NCBI RefSeq assembly: GCF_016755875.1
Contig: NZ_BNED01000005.1
Location: 7,701,501-7,765,500 of the forward strand
DNA: 64,000 bases
Direction of reading: 5' to 3'
Source of the DNA: Streptomyces spororaveus
GTDB lineage: Bacteria; Actinomycetota; Actinomycetes; Streptomycetales; Streptomycetaceae
Shown piece by piece: positions 9,268-18,124 of this stretch (positions within the stretch are counted from its first letter, which is position 1; each line of letters starts with the position of its first letter). Under the pieces are notes generated by a model that saw only the letters and a list, made by a program, of their open reading frames with translations, had not been told where the DNA came from and searched no databases. The position numbers and the translations under genes were made by a program.

Positions 9268-10371
9268 ATGTCCACCACGCCCACCACCCTTCCCACGGCC
9301 GGGAAGCCGGCGGATCCCGCGCGGCCCGCGGGCGCGCGCGTAGAGTTCCGCGGCCTGCGCAGGGCGTTCGGGTCCACCGTCGCCCTCGACGGGCTCGACC
9401 TCACCGTCGAACCCGGTGAACTCCTCGCCCTGCTCGGCCCGTCCGGATGCGGGAAGACCACCGCCCTGCGCGTCGTCGCCGGCTTCGAACAGCCCGACTC
9501 CGGCGAGGTCCTCGTCGACGGAGCGGACATCACCCGGGTCCCGGCCAACCGCCGCGACGCCGGCATGGTCTTCCAGTCGTACAGCCTCTTCCCGAACCTG
9601 AGCGCCCGGGACAACGTCGCCTTCGGCCTGCGCGTACGCAAGGTCGGCGCGGCCGAGCGCCGCGAACGCGCCGCCGAACTCCTCGACCTGGTGGGCCTGC
9701 CCGACCACGGCGACCGCTACCCGCACCAGATGTCCGGCGGCCAGCAGCAGCGTGTCGCACTCGCGCGCGCCCTGGCCCTGCGCCCGCGCGTGCTCCTGCT
9801 CGACGAACCGCTCTCCGCGCTCGACGCCAAGGTACGGGCGAACCTGCGCGAGGAGATCCGCCGCCTCCAGCTCTCCCTCGGCATCACCACCGTCTTCGTC
9901 ACCCACGACCAGGAGGAGGCACTGTCGATGGCCGACCGGGTCGCCGTCCTGAACGCCGGGAAACTGGAACAGTGCGCCGCGCCGGCCGAGCTGTACGACC
10001 GCCCGGCCACCCCTTTCGTCGCCGAGTTCGTCGGCACCATGAACCGGCTGCCCGGCCGGCTCACCGACTCCGGTCTGGTGGCGGTGGCGGGGGCGCGCCT
10101 GCCCGTCGACGGCCCGGTCCCCACGACGCCGCAGGTGCAGGTCCTCGTACGCCCCGAGAACGTCACCGTCACCGCCGACGACGCGGGCACGGCCACCGTG
10201 GTCTCCGCCTCCTTCCTCGGCTCCGTGACCCGGCTCCGGCTGGAACTGCAGGACGGGGTGAGCGTCAAGGCGGACCTGCCGTCGCGGGACGCCGGAGCCC
10301 TGGTGCCGGGGGCACGCGCCACCGTGGGACTGGCCGAGCGGCCCGTTCTCGTCGTGGCCGGGTCCGCGTGA
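9268..10371 (+). CDS. ABC transporter ATP-binding protein
   Basis: A 367-residue ATPase. Walker A GPSGCGKTT lies at residues 57-65, the signature MSGGQQQR near 155, and Walker B LLLDEP near 176, followed by the H-loop THDQEEA. A C-terminal TOBE-like domain (about residues 270-360) follows, as in the PotA/FbpC/PhnT class of importers. It energises the two permeases upstream. Its last codons overlap the GTG start of the HAD gene. Confidence 0.92.
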   Translation: MSTTPTTLPTAGKPADPARPAGARVEFRGLRRAFGSTVALDGLDLTVEPGELLALLGPSGCGKTTALRVVAGFEQPDSGEVLVDGADITRVPANRRDAGMVFQSYSLFPNLSARDNVAFGLRVRKVGAAERRERAAELLDLVGLPDHGDRYPHQMSGGQQQRVALARALALRPRVLLLDEPLSALDAKVRANLREEIRRLQLSLGITTVFVTHDQEEALSMADRVAVLNAGKLEQCAAPAELYDRPATPFVAEFVGTMNRLPGRLTDSGLVAVAGARLPVDGPVPTTPQVQVLVRPENVTVTADDAGTATVVSASFLGSVTRLRLELQDGVSVKADLPSRDAGALVPGARATVGLAERPVLVVAGSA

Positions 10372-11027
10372 GCGCCCTGGCGGCGGTCCTGTTCGACATG
10401 GACGGCACCCTCGTCGACACCGAGGTGCTGTGGTGGCGCACCACCGAGGAGGTGGCCGGCGGCCTCGGCCACCGGCTCACCGAAGCGGACGCGCCGGAGG
10501 TCGTCGGCCGCGCGGTGGAGGACACCGCCGCGCACCTCGTACGGGTCTCGGGCGGGGGAGACCCGGCGGACGTGGCGGCGGCGCTCACCGAGAACTTCTT
10601 CCGCGGGGTCGAGGCCGGGGCGCCCATGCGCCCCGGCGCCCAGCGGCTGCTGACCGCGCTGGAGGCGGAGGGCGTGCCCTTCGCCCTGGTCAGCGCCTCG
10701 CCGCGGGTCGTCGTCGACTCGGTGGTCGGGGGCTCCCTGGCCCATGTCCCCTTCGCCTTCACCCTGTCCGCCGACGACACCGCCCGCACCAAGCCGCACC
10801 CGGACCCCTACCGGGCCGCTGCCGGGCGCCTCGGCCTCGCACCGGCGGACTGCGTCGCGGTGGAGGACTCGCCGGACGGCGCCGCCTCCGCGGAGGCGGC
10901 CGGCTGCGCGGTCCTGGTGGTCCCCTCCCTGCTCGCCGTCCCGGCGTCCCCACCGCGGACCTTCGCCGGGTCCCTGGAGGACGTCACCGTGGCAGGGCTG
11001 CGACGCTGCCTGACGGCTCCGGGCTGA
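10368..11027 (+). CDS. HAD-superfamily phosphatase
   Basis: A 219-residue haloacid-dehalogenase-like hydrolase. Motif I is FDMDGTLVDTE (nucleophile D10, acid D12), motif II a Ser in LVSASPR, motif III Lys in KPHPDPY, and motif IV the acidic pair in AVEDSPDG. A helical cap (C1) lies between motifs I and II, as in phosphoglycolate- and beta-phosphoglucomutase-like enzymes. The GTG start overlaps the ATPase stop. Its place as last gene of the importer operon suggests that it processes the imported, possibly phosphorylated or phosphonate, compound. It is convergent with the next gene. Confidence 0.88.
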   Translation: MSALAAVLFDMDGTLVDTEVLWWRTTEEVAGGLGHRLTEADAPEVVGRAVEDTAAHLVRVSGGGDPADVAAALTENFFRGVEAGAPMRPGAQRLLTALEAEGVPFALVSASPRVVVDSVVGGSLAHVPFAFTLSADDTARTKPHPDPYRAAAGRLGLAPADCVAVEDSPDGAASAEAAGCAVLVVPSLLAVPASPPRTFAGSLEDVTVAGLRRCLTAPG

Positions 11028-11051
11028 CCCCGGGCCGGGGGCGGGCCGGGC

Positions 11052-11561
11052 TCAGGCCGGCAGGCCGAGGATGTCCAGGATGGCCTCCGCGTAGGCGGCG
11101 GTCCCGGAACCCGGGGCGGTGGCGACCTCACGGCGGAAACCGTCCACACCCGTACGGATGAAGGCGGTGCACTGCCCGTGCAGTCCGGCCTCGTGGGTGC
11201 CGCCGTCGTCCACCGTGCACAGCAGGGCGAGCAGCGTCCACAGCAGGGCCTCGCGGGTCGCCCGCCGGGGCGGCCCCGCCGCCCACACGGCCATCAGCAC
11301 ACCGCACACCGCCGGAGCGGGCGGCTTCAGGTGCTCCGCGAAGAAGACGTGCCCCTCCAGCGCGTGGAACGCGGAAGGATGCCCCTCGGCGGCATCCCGT
11401 ACGGCGTCCATCAGATGGCCCGCCGAACGGCCGCAGCCGCACTCGACGGCCTCCCAGTCGTGCCGCGCGATCTCCGCCGCCACAGCATCCGGAACCAGCG
11501 GGCTGCGCAGCACCGCGGACCGGCGCAGCAGAGCCTGCTGCCGCTTCTCGCTCCCCGTCAT
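11052..11561 (-). CDS. Hypothetical protein (169 aa)
   Basis: I do not recognise this protein. It is soluble, largely helical and without signal or membrane segments. A short cysteine pair (ECGCGRSAGHLMDAV) lies near residue 43 and a hydrophobic helix (ALLWTLLALLCTVDDGG) near residue 110. Codon usage is typical of the window. It is convergent with the HAD gene, and its start is 86 bp from the divergent DUF2330 gene. No operon partner suggests a role. Confidence 0.6.
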   Translation of the reverse strand: MTGSEKRQQALLRRSAVLRSPLVPDAVAAEIARHDWEAVECGCGRSAGHLMDAVRDAAEGHPSAFHALEGHVFFAEHLKPPAPAVCGVLMAVWAAGPPRRATREALLWTLLALLCTVDDGGTHEAGLHGQCTAFIRTGVDGFRREVATAPGSGTAAYAEAILDILGLPA

Positions 11562-11647
11562 GGGGCACAGTATGAGGCCAGGTCGCAGTGGTCGGCGAGG
11601 GGGGTCGGAACCGGATCACGGGGGCCGCCGTCTGAGACCCCGTGTGG

Positions 11648-12733
11648 ATGAAACGAAGAATTCTCGCGCTGCTGTTCGCCCTGCTCGCGACCCAGCTGGG
11701 CGCACTGGTCAACCCGGCCTACGCGTGCGGGTGCGGGGCCATGATTCCCGACGGCCAGTCCCGGATCGGCGTCGACCGGGAGACCTCCGTCGTGCGCTGG
11801 GACGGCCGTACGGAGCAGATAGTCATGCGGTTCACCGTCGGCGGGGACGCCCACCGGGCCGCCTGGATCATGCCGGTGCCGGGCCGGGCCACGGTGGAGC
11901 TGGGCGACGGCAAGATGTTCGACGAACTGACCCGGCTCACCCGGCCCGTGCACAAGGACCGCGGCTACTTCTGGCCGCGCGAGCGCGACTGGCCCTTCTC
12001 CTCGGACACCCGGGACGGCGTCGGGGACCGGGCGCCCGGCAGTGCCGCGCCGCCGGTCGGGGTCGTCGGGCGCGAGCAGCTCGGAGACTTCGACGTGGCA
12101 CGCCTGACCGCCACCGACCCGGACGCCCTGAGGAACTGGCTGGAGAGCAACGGCTTCAAGCTGCCCGACCGCCTCGCCACCGAGGTCAAGCCGTACGTGG
12201 ACCAGGGCTGGGAGTACGTGGCGGTACGGCTGGCCCCGCGCGGGCCGGGCCATCCGCTGCGCGGCGACCTGGACCCGCTGCGGATCCGCTTCGACAGCGC
12301 CCGGCTCGTCTACCCGATGCGGCTCTCCCGGATGGCGCAGACACCGCAGTCCCTCGGCCTGTACGTCCTCGCCGACCACCGCATGGAGCCCGCCTCCCCG
12401 ATCGGCGGCTCCGCACCCGAGGTGACCTTCGCGGGCACCATCCACCCCGAGGACGGCCCGCTCGCCGACCTGGCCGGTGCCGAGCCGGTCTTCCTCACCG
12501 CCGTCGACCAGCGGTTCCCGGTGCCGAGCCGCATCGACGCCGACCACGAACTGCGCGCCACGGCCAAGGACACCCCGTACCGCAGGGCGATCTACCACGA
12601 CAAGCTGCTCAGGGTGGGCGGCGTCCCGCTCTGGCTCCTGACGCTGGGCGCCGCCATGGTGGTTTTGACTGCAGCCTCCGTCGCCGTCGTGCGCCGACGC
12701 GAACGCCGCCCGCGCCCGGCCGGGGCCTCCTGA
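11648..12733 (+). CDS. DUF2330 membrane-anchored secreted protein
   Basis: A 361-residue exported protein. An N-terminal signal peptide (RILALLFALLATQLGAL) is followed by the ACGCGAMI segment that opens DUF2330 proteins. Conserved blocks such as RAAWIMPVPG and FDELTRLTRP come next. A C-terminal transmembrane helix (WLLTLGAAMVVLTAASVAVV) ends in an arginine-rich tail, so the bulk should face outside. Starts at 11642 (GTG) and 11648 (ATG) are both possible; the latter starts directly at the basic n-region. The family's function is unknown. It is convergent with the CoiA-like gene. Confidence 0.8.
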   Translation: MKRRILALLFALLATQLGALVNPAYACGCGAMIPDGQSRIGVDRETSVVRWDGRTEQIVMRFTVGGDAHRAAWIMPVPGRATVELGDGKMFDELTRLTRPVHKDRGYFWPRERDWPFSSDTRDGVGDRAPGSAAPPVGVVGREQLGDFDVARLTATDPDALRNWLESNGFKLPDRLATEVKPYVDQGWEYVAVRLAPRGPGHPLRGDLDPLRIRFDSARLVYPMRLSRMAQTPQSLGLYVLADHRMEPASPIGGSAPEVTFAGTIHPEDGPLADLAGAEPVFLTAVDQRFPVPSRIDADHELRATAKDTPYRRAIYHDKLLRVGGVPLWLLTLGAAMVVLTAASVAVVRRRERRPRPAGAS

Positions 12734-12763
12734 CCCGGCGTCATGCCCGGCGCCCGGGACGCC

Positions 12764-14140
12764 TCACACCCCCTCGCGGCGCTGCGGCGGGATCACGACC
12801 ACACGCTGACCGGGCGCCGCCCGCCGACTGATCCGCTCGCCGTCCTCGGGGTCGGCCGCGAACAGGAGCAGCGCGGCCAGCCGGTCCCGCACCGGCGGTA
12901 TGTCGTCGGCCACCGGGCAGATCACCGCGTACGGCCGGCCCCGTACGTACAGGGGCAGGCCGCCCGCGAAGGAAGGGGCCTCCATGTAGTGGGTGGCCGG
13001 ATGGACACCGGTCTCGTGCCGGAGGAAGTCCGACGCCGGGCCGACGAAGCGGGCCATCCGGTCCCGCAGCTCCATCCGCCGGTAAGGGTCCTGCTCCAGC
13101 CGCCAGTTCGCGGCCTCCATCGCCTCGCGCCGCCGCTGCTCGCGCGCTTCCCGTTCCGCCGCCTCGGCGGCCAGGTCCGCGGCCCGCTGCCGCTCCTCTT
13201 CCTCACGGCGGCGCAGGGCCGCCTCCCACTGCTCCTTGTGCGCGGCCCGCAGCCACTCGTGGGCCACGGCGACCGCCCGGCGCCGCGCATGCGCGGCACG
13301 GATCTCCTCCTCGGCCATCCGCGCGTACCCCGGCGTCACCCACCGCATGACCGCCTGCTCACCGGGGCGGGCCCCGGTCACCTCGGACCGGATCACACTC
13401 CCGGCGCAGAGCGCCGCCACGAACCGCCCCAGCGGGAAGGGCCCGGGCGACGTCCACGCGCCGTGACCCCCGCACGGGAGCGGGCCCCGGAAGTCCTTGG
13501 GGCGGTCGTCGCCGGCCCCCGGCGGCTCGGTCCTGCGGCAGTCCGCGCGGTCCGCGCACCAGTCCGGCACGAACCGGGCCGCCCCGGCCACGACCTGGAG
13601 GGGCCCACCGTCCTGGGGCCGGGCGATCCGTACCGCAGGTACCGTGTCGAGCCACGGCACCCGCTTGCGGTCCGTGAACCAGCACACCTCCATGCCGTCC
13701 GCCGCGTAGCGGGCGGTGCGCATCCCGATCCCGGCCACCGAGATCCCGGACAACTGGGCCTCCAGCGCCGTCCGGCGGCCGCCGTCCGGCGACTGCGCCA
13801 GTACGTCGGCACGCCAGGACCCGTCCGGCGCGGCCACCTCGTACTCGGCGGACCACCCGGCGGCCCGGGCGGCCGTCGCCAGCTCCAGCTTCAACAGGTG
13901 GTGCGCCATGCTCTCGCCGGCGGACGCACAGTGCGGCGCGCCGTCGGCATGCCGCAGGTACCACACGTCCCGCCCACGGTGGGTGAGGTGCACCAGGTGC
14001 ACCTGCCATCCGCACTCATGGCAGGAAACCGGTGCCGGCGCCTTCGGCCGGTGCAGCGCGCTCCGGTCCTGCCCGCACCCCAGATCCGGAAACGTGGCGT
14101 CGATGCGACCCCACTCGGCATGCACGCCGACGAACGCCAT
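12764..14140 (-). CDS. CoiA-family (competence-like) nuclease-domain protein
   Basis: A 458-residue protein. Its central part has the CoiA pattern: a helical segment with MAHHLLKLEL, then WRADVLAQ and TALEAQLSGI, forming the D...ExQ core of a PD-(D/E)XK-type nuclease fold. The first 70 residues hold a Cys pair (CHECGW) and a Cys/His pattern suggesting a zinc ribbon. The last third is a long charged, probably coiled-coil segment rich in Arg/Glu/Ala. The ATG at 14140 is preceded by GGAGGA. In naturally competent firmicutes CoiA aids recombination of incoming DNA; streptomycetes are not known to be competent, so a role in DNA repair or defence is equally possible. Confidence 0.7.
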   Translation of the reverse strand: MAFVGVHAEWGRIDATFPDLGCGQDRSALHRPKAPAPVSCHECGWQVHLVHLTHRGRDVWYLRHADGAPHCASAGESMAHHLLKLELATAARAAGWSAEYEVAAPDGSWRADVLAQSPDGGRRTALEAQLSGISVAGIGMRTARYAADGMEVCWFTDRKRVPWLDTVPAVRIARPQDGGPLQVVAGAARFVPDWCADRADCRRTEPPGAGDDRPKDFRGPLPCGGHGAWTSPGPFPLGRFVAALCAGSVIRSEVTGARPGEQAVMRWVTPGYARMAEEEIRAAHARRRAVAVAHEWLRAAHKEQWEAALRRREEEERQRAADLAAEAAEREAREQRRREAMEAANWRLEQDPYRRMELRDRMARFVGPASDFLRHETGVHPATHYMEAPSFAGGLPLYVRGRPYAVICPVADDIPPVRDRLAALLLFAADPEDGERISRRAAPGQRVVVIPPQRREGV

Positions 14141-14286
14141 GGTCCCCCCGTCCTCCCGCTGCGGCCGCACCCCCGGGCCGTCGTACGACATACATACTTA
14201 CGTCCAACGGCCTTTGCGCCGAAGGCGCCTCGCGGTGAGGGCGGCAAACGGGACCGTGCGCGACGGACCCGGCCGGCGCATCCCGC

Positions 14287-14327
14287 GGGGTACTCACGGG
14301 GGTACTCACGCGGGGAGCCGAGTACCC
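14287..14327. repeat. Tandem 12-bp repeat plus inverted copy upstream of 14369 gene
   Basis: GGGGTACTCACG occurs twice back to back (14287-14298 and 14299-14310). An inverted GAGTACCC follows at 14320-14327. The block ends about 40 bp before the next start codon and could be a regulator-binding array. The only other landmark in the 228-bp gap is a TAGGGT -10-like hexamer at 14357-14362, 6 nt from the ATG, which suggests a leaderless transcript. Confidence 0.45.
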
Positions 14328-14368
14328 GCCCCGATGTGCCGTGCGAGCCGCCCTCCTAGGGTGTGGGC

Positions 14369-14962
14369 ATGCCCTCCGCACGGTCCTCCGCCCCGACAGC
14401 GCCACCCCGCCCGCGCCCACGCCCACGCCCACGCCCGCGTCCCGTCCGTGCCGTGCTGGCGCTCGGGGGTGTCGTCTGCCTTCTGGCCACCGGCTGGGGC
14501 GCGTACCGGTTGTGGAACGGCGAGCCGTACCCCGACGCCGATCCCCAGGCCGTCGCCACACGGCTCGGTGCGCAGGCCGAACGCGTCCGGGACGATCTGG
14601 CCGTACCCGTGCCGGCCGACGCGCTGCCCAGCCGGGCGGACACGGGCGCCTGCTCCTACCGCGGACTGCGTTCCGTCGCCCACATCGACGAGAGCCGCCC
14701 GGACGTCCGCAGCTTCAGCCTCGCCTGGCAGACCACCGGAGTTCCGGAGGAGACCGCCCGGGCCGCTGAGCGGCGGGTCCGCCTCCGGCTGGCGCGGCAG
14801 GGCTGGAAGCTCGCCGCGGAGAACATCTCCGACATGGGGTTCCGCTACGAGGACCCGGGCACCGGTGACCGGGTCGACGTGGACTGGTACGAGCCCACCG
14901 GGACGCTCGCCGCCCGTGTCCACGCGCCCTGCGGGAAGGTCCCCGGGGACCACCCCGGGTAG
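14369..14962 (+). CDS. Small membrane-anchored hypothetical protein with Pro-Arg repeat
   Basis: A 197-residue protein of unknown function. Residues 10-27 contain a proline-arginine alternation encoded by a 6-bp direct repeat (CGCCCA-like). One transmembrane helix follows (VRAVLALGGVVCLLATGWGAY). The remaining 140 residues form an outside domain with two cysteines and no recognised motif. The ATG lies 6 nt after a -10-like TAGGGT, so the transcript is probably leaderless. Codon usage is normal for the window. It is followed by the amidase gene after about 100 bp. Confidence 0.6.
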   Translation: MPSARSSAPTAPPRPRPRPRPRPRPVRAVLALGGVVCLLATGWGAYRLWNGEPYPDADPQAVATRLGAQAERVRDDLAVPVPADALPSRADTGACSYRGLRSVAHIDESRPDVRSFSLAWQTTGVPEETARAAERRVRLRLARQGWKLAAENISDMGFRYEDPGTGDRVDVDWYEPTGTLAARVHAPCGKVPGDHPG

Positions 14963-15064
14963 GCGCGCCTCCCGGCCCGGGCCGGGCCGCGCCCCCGCGG
15001 GGTTGACGCGTGAGCGCCTGGACACCAACCTTGCACCGGAGTTACCGACAGGTAAGGGGAAACG

Positions 15065-16513
15065 GTGGTGTCCATGGACGAGGACGGCGCACGACGGCTC
15101 GCACAGGACCGGGACGACGCGGAGCTGATGTTCCAGGGAGTCGCGCGCCAGGCCGAGCTGGTGCGCGCCGGCAAGACCACCTCACGCGCCCTCGTCGAGG
15201 CGGCGCTGCGCCGCATCGCCCGGACCGACCCCGTCCTCGGCGCCTTCCGCGTCGTCCTCGCCGAGCAGGCCCTCGCCGAGGCCGACGCGCGTGACGCGGC
15301 CGAGCCGACCGGGCCGCTCCACGGCGTGCCCATCGCCGTCAAGGACGAGCTGGACGTCGCGGGGCAGGTCACCACCTTCGGCGGCGCCGCCAACCGGACC
15401 CCCGTCGCCGCCGATTGCGAAGCGGTACGCCGCCTGCGCGCCGCCGGAGCCGTCGTCATCGGCAAGACCACGATGCCCGAGTTCGGCCAGTGGCCCTTCA
15501 CCGAGTCCGCCGCCCACGGGCACACCCGCAATCCCTGGGACACCACCCGCACCCCCGGCGGCTCCAGCGGCGGCAGCGCCGCCGCCGTCGCGGCCGGACT
15601 GGTCGGGGCGGCCCTCGGCGGCGACGGCGGCGGATCCATCCGCATCCCGGCCGCCTGCTGCGGTCTGTTCGGCCTCAAACCCCAGCGCGGCCGGGTCTCC
15701 ACCGCCCCGAACCCGCACCTCTGGTACGCCCTCGGCACCGTGGGGCCGCTGACCCGCAGCGTGGGCGATGCCGCTCTGCTCTACGACGTCCTGGCCGGCA
15801 CCACCCCCACCGACCGCTGGAGCGCCCGCCCCGCGGCCACCGGCTGGGTGGAAGCCCTGGAGACGCCGCCCGGCCGCCTGCGCATCGGATACTCGGCCAA
15901 GTCGGCCGTGCCCGGGGTACGCCCGCATCCGGAACACGTCGGGGCCGTCCTGGAGTCCGTACGGGCCCTGCGCGAACTGGGCCACGACGTACGGGAGGTC
16001 GACCCCCGCTACCCCGACGCGACGGCCCCGTTCGCCGCCCAGTTCTGCGGCGGAGTACGGGCGGAGGCCGACGCCGTCGACCGTCCCGACCTGCTGGAAC
16101 GGCGCACCCGTCGTACTCTCGCGCTCGCCCGGCTGGTCCCCGAATCCGCCGTGGAACGCGGGATCCGGGCGGGGGAGCGGCTCGCGGAGCGCGCCGACCG
16201 CATGTTCACCACCATGGACCTCCTGCTCACCCCCGTCGTCCCCGAACGCCCCCGCCCGGTGGGCGCGCTGGACGGTGCCGGGCTGCTGACGGCGCTGGCG
16301 CGCTCGCGCCCGATGGTCGCCTACACCGCACTGTGGAACGTCACCGGGCACCCGGCCGCCTCCGTCCCGGCAGGCCTCGCGGAGGACGGACTGCCGCTCG
16401 CCGTACAGCTGGTGGGCCGCCGGGACGACGAGGTGACCGTGCTCCGGGTCGCGGCACAACTGGAGGAGGTCCGGCCGTGGGCGCAGCGCCGCCCCCGGCC
16501 GCCGTCCGCCTGA
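15065..16513 (+). CDS. Amidase (amidase-signature family)
   Basis: A 482-residue amidase-signature enzyme. The Ser-cisSer-Lys triad is visible: K93 in AVKDELDVAG, S167 in the GGSSGGS loop, and the nucleophile S191 in GGGSIRIPA. Length matches the family. No signal peptide is present, so it acts in the cytoplasm. A GTG start at 15065 is chosen for its AGGGGAAAC spacing; ATG 15074 is the alternative. Members hydrolyse aliphatic, aryl or peptide amides, and the substrate here is unknown. It is followed by a strong hairpin terminator and is probably monocistronic. Confidence 0.92.
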   Translation: MVSMDEDGARRLAQDRDDAELMFQGVARQAELVRAGKTTSRALVEAALRRIARTDPVLGAFRVVLAEQALAEADARDAAEPTGPLHGVPIAVKDELDVAGQVTTFGGAANRTPVAADCEAVRRLRAAGAVVIGKTTMPEFGQWPFTESAAHGHTRNPWDTTRTPGGSSGGSAAAVAAGLVGAALGGDGGGSIRIPAACCGLFGLKPQRGRVSTAPNPHLWYALGTVGPLTRSVGDAALLYDVLAGTTPTDRWSARPAATGWVEALETPPGRLRIGYSAKSAVPGVRPHPEHVGAVLESVRALRELGHDVREVDPRYPDATAPFAAQFCGGVRAEADAVDRPDLLERRTRRTLALARLVPESAVERGIRAGERLAERADRMFTTMDLLLTPVVPERPRPVGALDGAGLLTALARSRPMVAYTALWNVTGHPAASVPAGLAEDGLPLAVQLVGRRDDEVTVLRVAAQLEEVRPWAQRRPRPPSA

Positions 16514-16561
16514 CCGACAGGACCGGCGCGGTCCCGGCCGGGCAGGGGCACGGGGGAACCC

Positions 16562-16586
16562 GGTACCGGAGCCGGCCTCCGGTACC
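16562..16586 (+). terminator. Hairpin terminator after the amidase
   Basis: A perfect 10-bp stem, GGTACCGGAG with CTCCGGTACC, closes a 5-base loop 48 bp after the amidase stop. There is no U-tract, as is usual in streptomycetes. Confidence 0.6.
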
Positions 16587-16669
16587 TCAGCGCACGCGGA
16601 TGCTGCGCGTGCCGCTCGGTGGAACGAATTGCGATGCGCACCGGCGGTAAGCCGGTCAGACTCGCGTGC

Positions 16670-17080
16670 ATGACTGCGAAGATCACTCGTATCAACCCCG
16701 AGCAGCTGCACGAGACGCCCGGCTATCACCACATCACCGTGGTGGAGACCGGCCGTACGGCCTACCTGGCGGGGCAGTGCCCTCTCGATCGGAGTGGTTC
16801 CCTCGTCGGTTCCGGATCGCTTGAGGTCCAAGTCGACCAGGTGGTCGCCAACGCACTCGCCGCCTTGGCTGCGGTCGATGCCGAGCCGGAACACGTGGTG
16901 CGCTCGGTGGTCTATGTGCGGAGCGACGACAGAGACGTACTGGGCGTCGCTTGGCGTCGGCTCACCGACTCGGCCCTCGGGGCGGCGTTCACCACCGCCA
17001 GCACGCTGTTGGGTGTTGCGCAACTCGGCTTCACGGGACAGCTCATCGAAGTGGACCTCACCGCGGCGCTGCCCGACTGA
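16670..17080 (+). CDS. RidA/YjgF-family protein
   Basis: A 136-residue single-domain RidA-family protein with the family landmarks YLAGQCPLD, a central QVVANALAALAAV helix and the C-terminal GFTGQLIEVDLTAAL block. RidA proteins hydrolyse reactive enamine/imine intermediates; several subfamilies have other roles. In the active-site region the usual Arg of the RidA subfamily is not evident, so it may belong to a Rid1-7 type. I used the ATG at 16670, because upstream sequence adds a non-conserved tail. GC is somewhat lower here than in the flanks, and an IstB remnant follows, suggesting an acquired patch. Confidence 0.82.
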   Translation: MTAKITRINPEQLHETPGYHHITVVETGRTAYLAGQCPLDRSGSLVGSGSLEVQVDQVVANALAALAAVDAEPEHVVRSVVYVRSDDRDVLGVAWRRLTDSALGAAFTTASTLLGVAQLGFTGQLIEVDLTAALPD

Positions 17081-17146
17081 GCCTCTTCGTCTCCAGGTGT
17101 CGCACGCCGTCGCGAACGGGGTGGTCGCCCGCCACGGCCGCATCGG

Positions 17147-17302
17147 AACTCGACCGCCCCGGCGCCGAACTTCGCCTCCAACGCGTGCTTCGGCGGTGGG
17201 ACCCAAGACGTTCACCGGCCCCCGCCTCCGCGCGGCCATCGTCGAGACCGGCACCGACTCCGACCGCCTCGCCAGCACCCGCGCCCGAGCCGAGGAGCCC
17301 GC
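17147..17302 (+). pseudogene. Decayed IstB-type (IS21) transposase helper fragment
   Basis: Two adjacent frames reproduce the C-terminal end of an IS21-family IstB ATPase. The first reads ELDRPGAELRLQRVLRRWD (17147-17203). After a frame shift, KTFTGPRLRAAIV runs directly into ETGTDSDRLASTRARAEE. In IstB proteins these blocks occur in this order but with extra residues between RWD and KTF and between AAIV and ETGT, so at least one frameshift and internal deletions have occurred. There is no start codon, inverted repeat or istA. The fragment lies between the RidA and ComB-like genes. Confidence 0.55.
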
Positions 17303-17331
17303 AAGAGCGGGATGCCCCCGACAGTCGCGGG

Positions 17332-18039
17332 TCAGCCGGCGTCGGCTGATCCGTCGGGCACCGCGGCGGGACGCAGCACGGTCAGAGAGTCTTCCTGGCG
17401 GGCGACCATCGCGAAGGAGAACGTGTCGACTTCCAGACAGAGGTCGACATCATCGGGATGAACCCCCTGGTATCCGCGTCGCACCCCGTCGGAAAGGTCG
17501 GCGGCCGCCCGGGAGGTCCTCGCACGGTGGAGATACGGGGCCACCTCGACATCGCCTCCGTCGAGATGCCGGCCGATGTATTCGGCGCAGGCCAGGTCCT
17601 CCGAGGCCCGGCCTGCGTCGCCGGTGACGACGAACGTCACCGGCCCGGATCCCTCCGTCTTCAGGAACCGCGCGGTCGCGCCGGCCACGACGAAACTCGC
17701 GCACAGGACCAGCGGCGCGCTCGCGACGGCCAGGGCACCGACCGTTCCGGCCGTCGTCTTCTGCACCACCGTGCGACCCGTCAGACCGAGCGACCGGACC
17801 AGACCGGGTGAGTTCACCGTGTCGAAGCCCGCTGCCGGAGCGCCGTCCTTCAGAGCCAGCCAACCCGGACGACTCTCCTTCAAGGCCAGTGCCTCACCCT
17901 CCGACGAGGCCAGGACGATCCTTTCGGCGCCACGCGAGAACGCCCAGGCAGCCACGGTGAAGGCCCGCATCACGTCGACGACGACCGCCACACGCGGAAC
18001 GTCGGTCAGCTCCGGAATGCTGACAAAGCGATGGTTCAT
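17332..18039 (-). CDS. 2-phosphosulfolactate phosphatase (ComB)-family protein
   Basis: A 235-residue protein of the ComB family. Conserved blocks are [10 protein letters not shown] near the N-terminus, NSPGLV, KTTAGT, a glycine-rich [17 protein letters not shown] and the acidic DVDLCLEVD. In methanogens ComB removes phosphate from phosphosulfolactate in coenzyme M synthesis; bacterial relatives outside that pathway have no assigned role. No other coenzyme-M-like gene is near. The ATG at 18039 begins the conserved segment; upstream residues in the longer frame are low-complexity. It could be part of the acquired patch with RidA and the IS remnant. Confidence 0.75.
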   Translation of the reverse strand: MNHRFVSIPELTDVPRVAVVVDVMRAFTVAAWAFSRGAERIVLASSEGEALALKESRPGWLALKDGAPAAGFDTVNSPGLVRSLGLTGRTVVQKTTAGTVGALAVASAPLVLCASFVVAGATARFLKTEGSGPVTFVVTGDAGRASEDLACAEYIGRHLDGGDVEVAPYLHRARTSRAAADLSDGVRRGYQGVHPDDVDLCLEVDTFSFAMVARQEDSLTVLRPAAVPDGSADAG

Positions 18040-18124
18040 CTCGCCATTCTCGCCGAGGCCCGCATCGCTGACGCCAACGGGCGGTCCAACGCCCGCCACC
18101 GGGGACCCAGCGGGCCCGCCCGGG

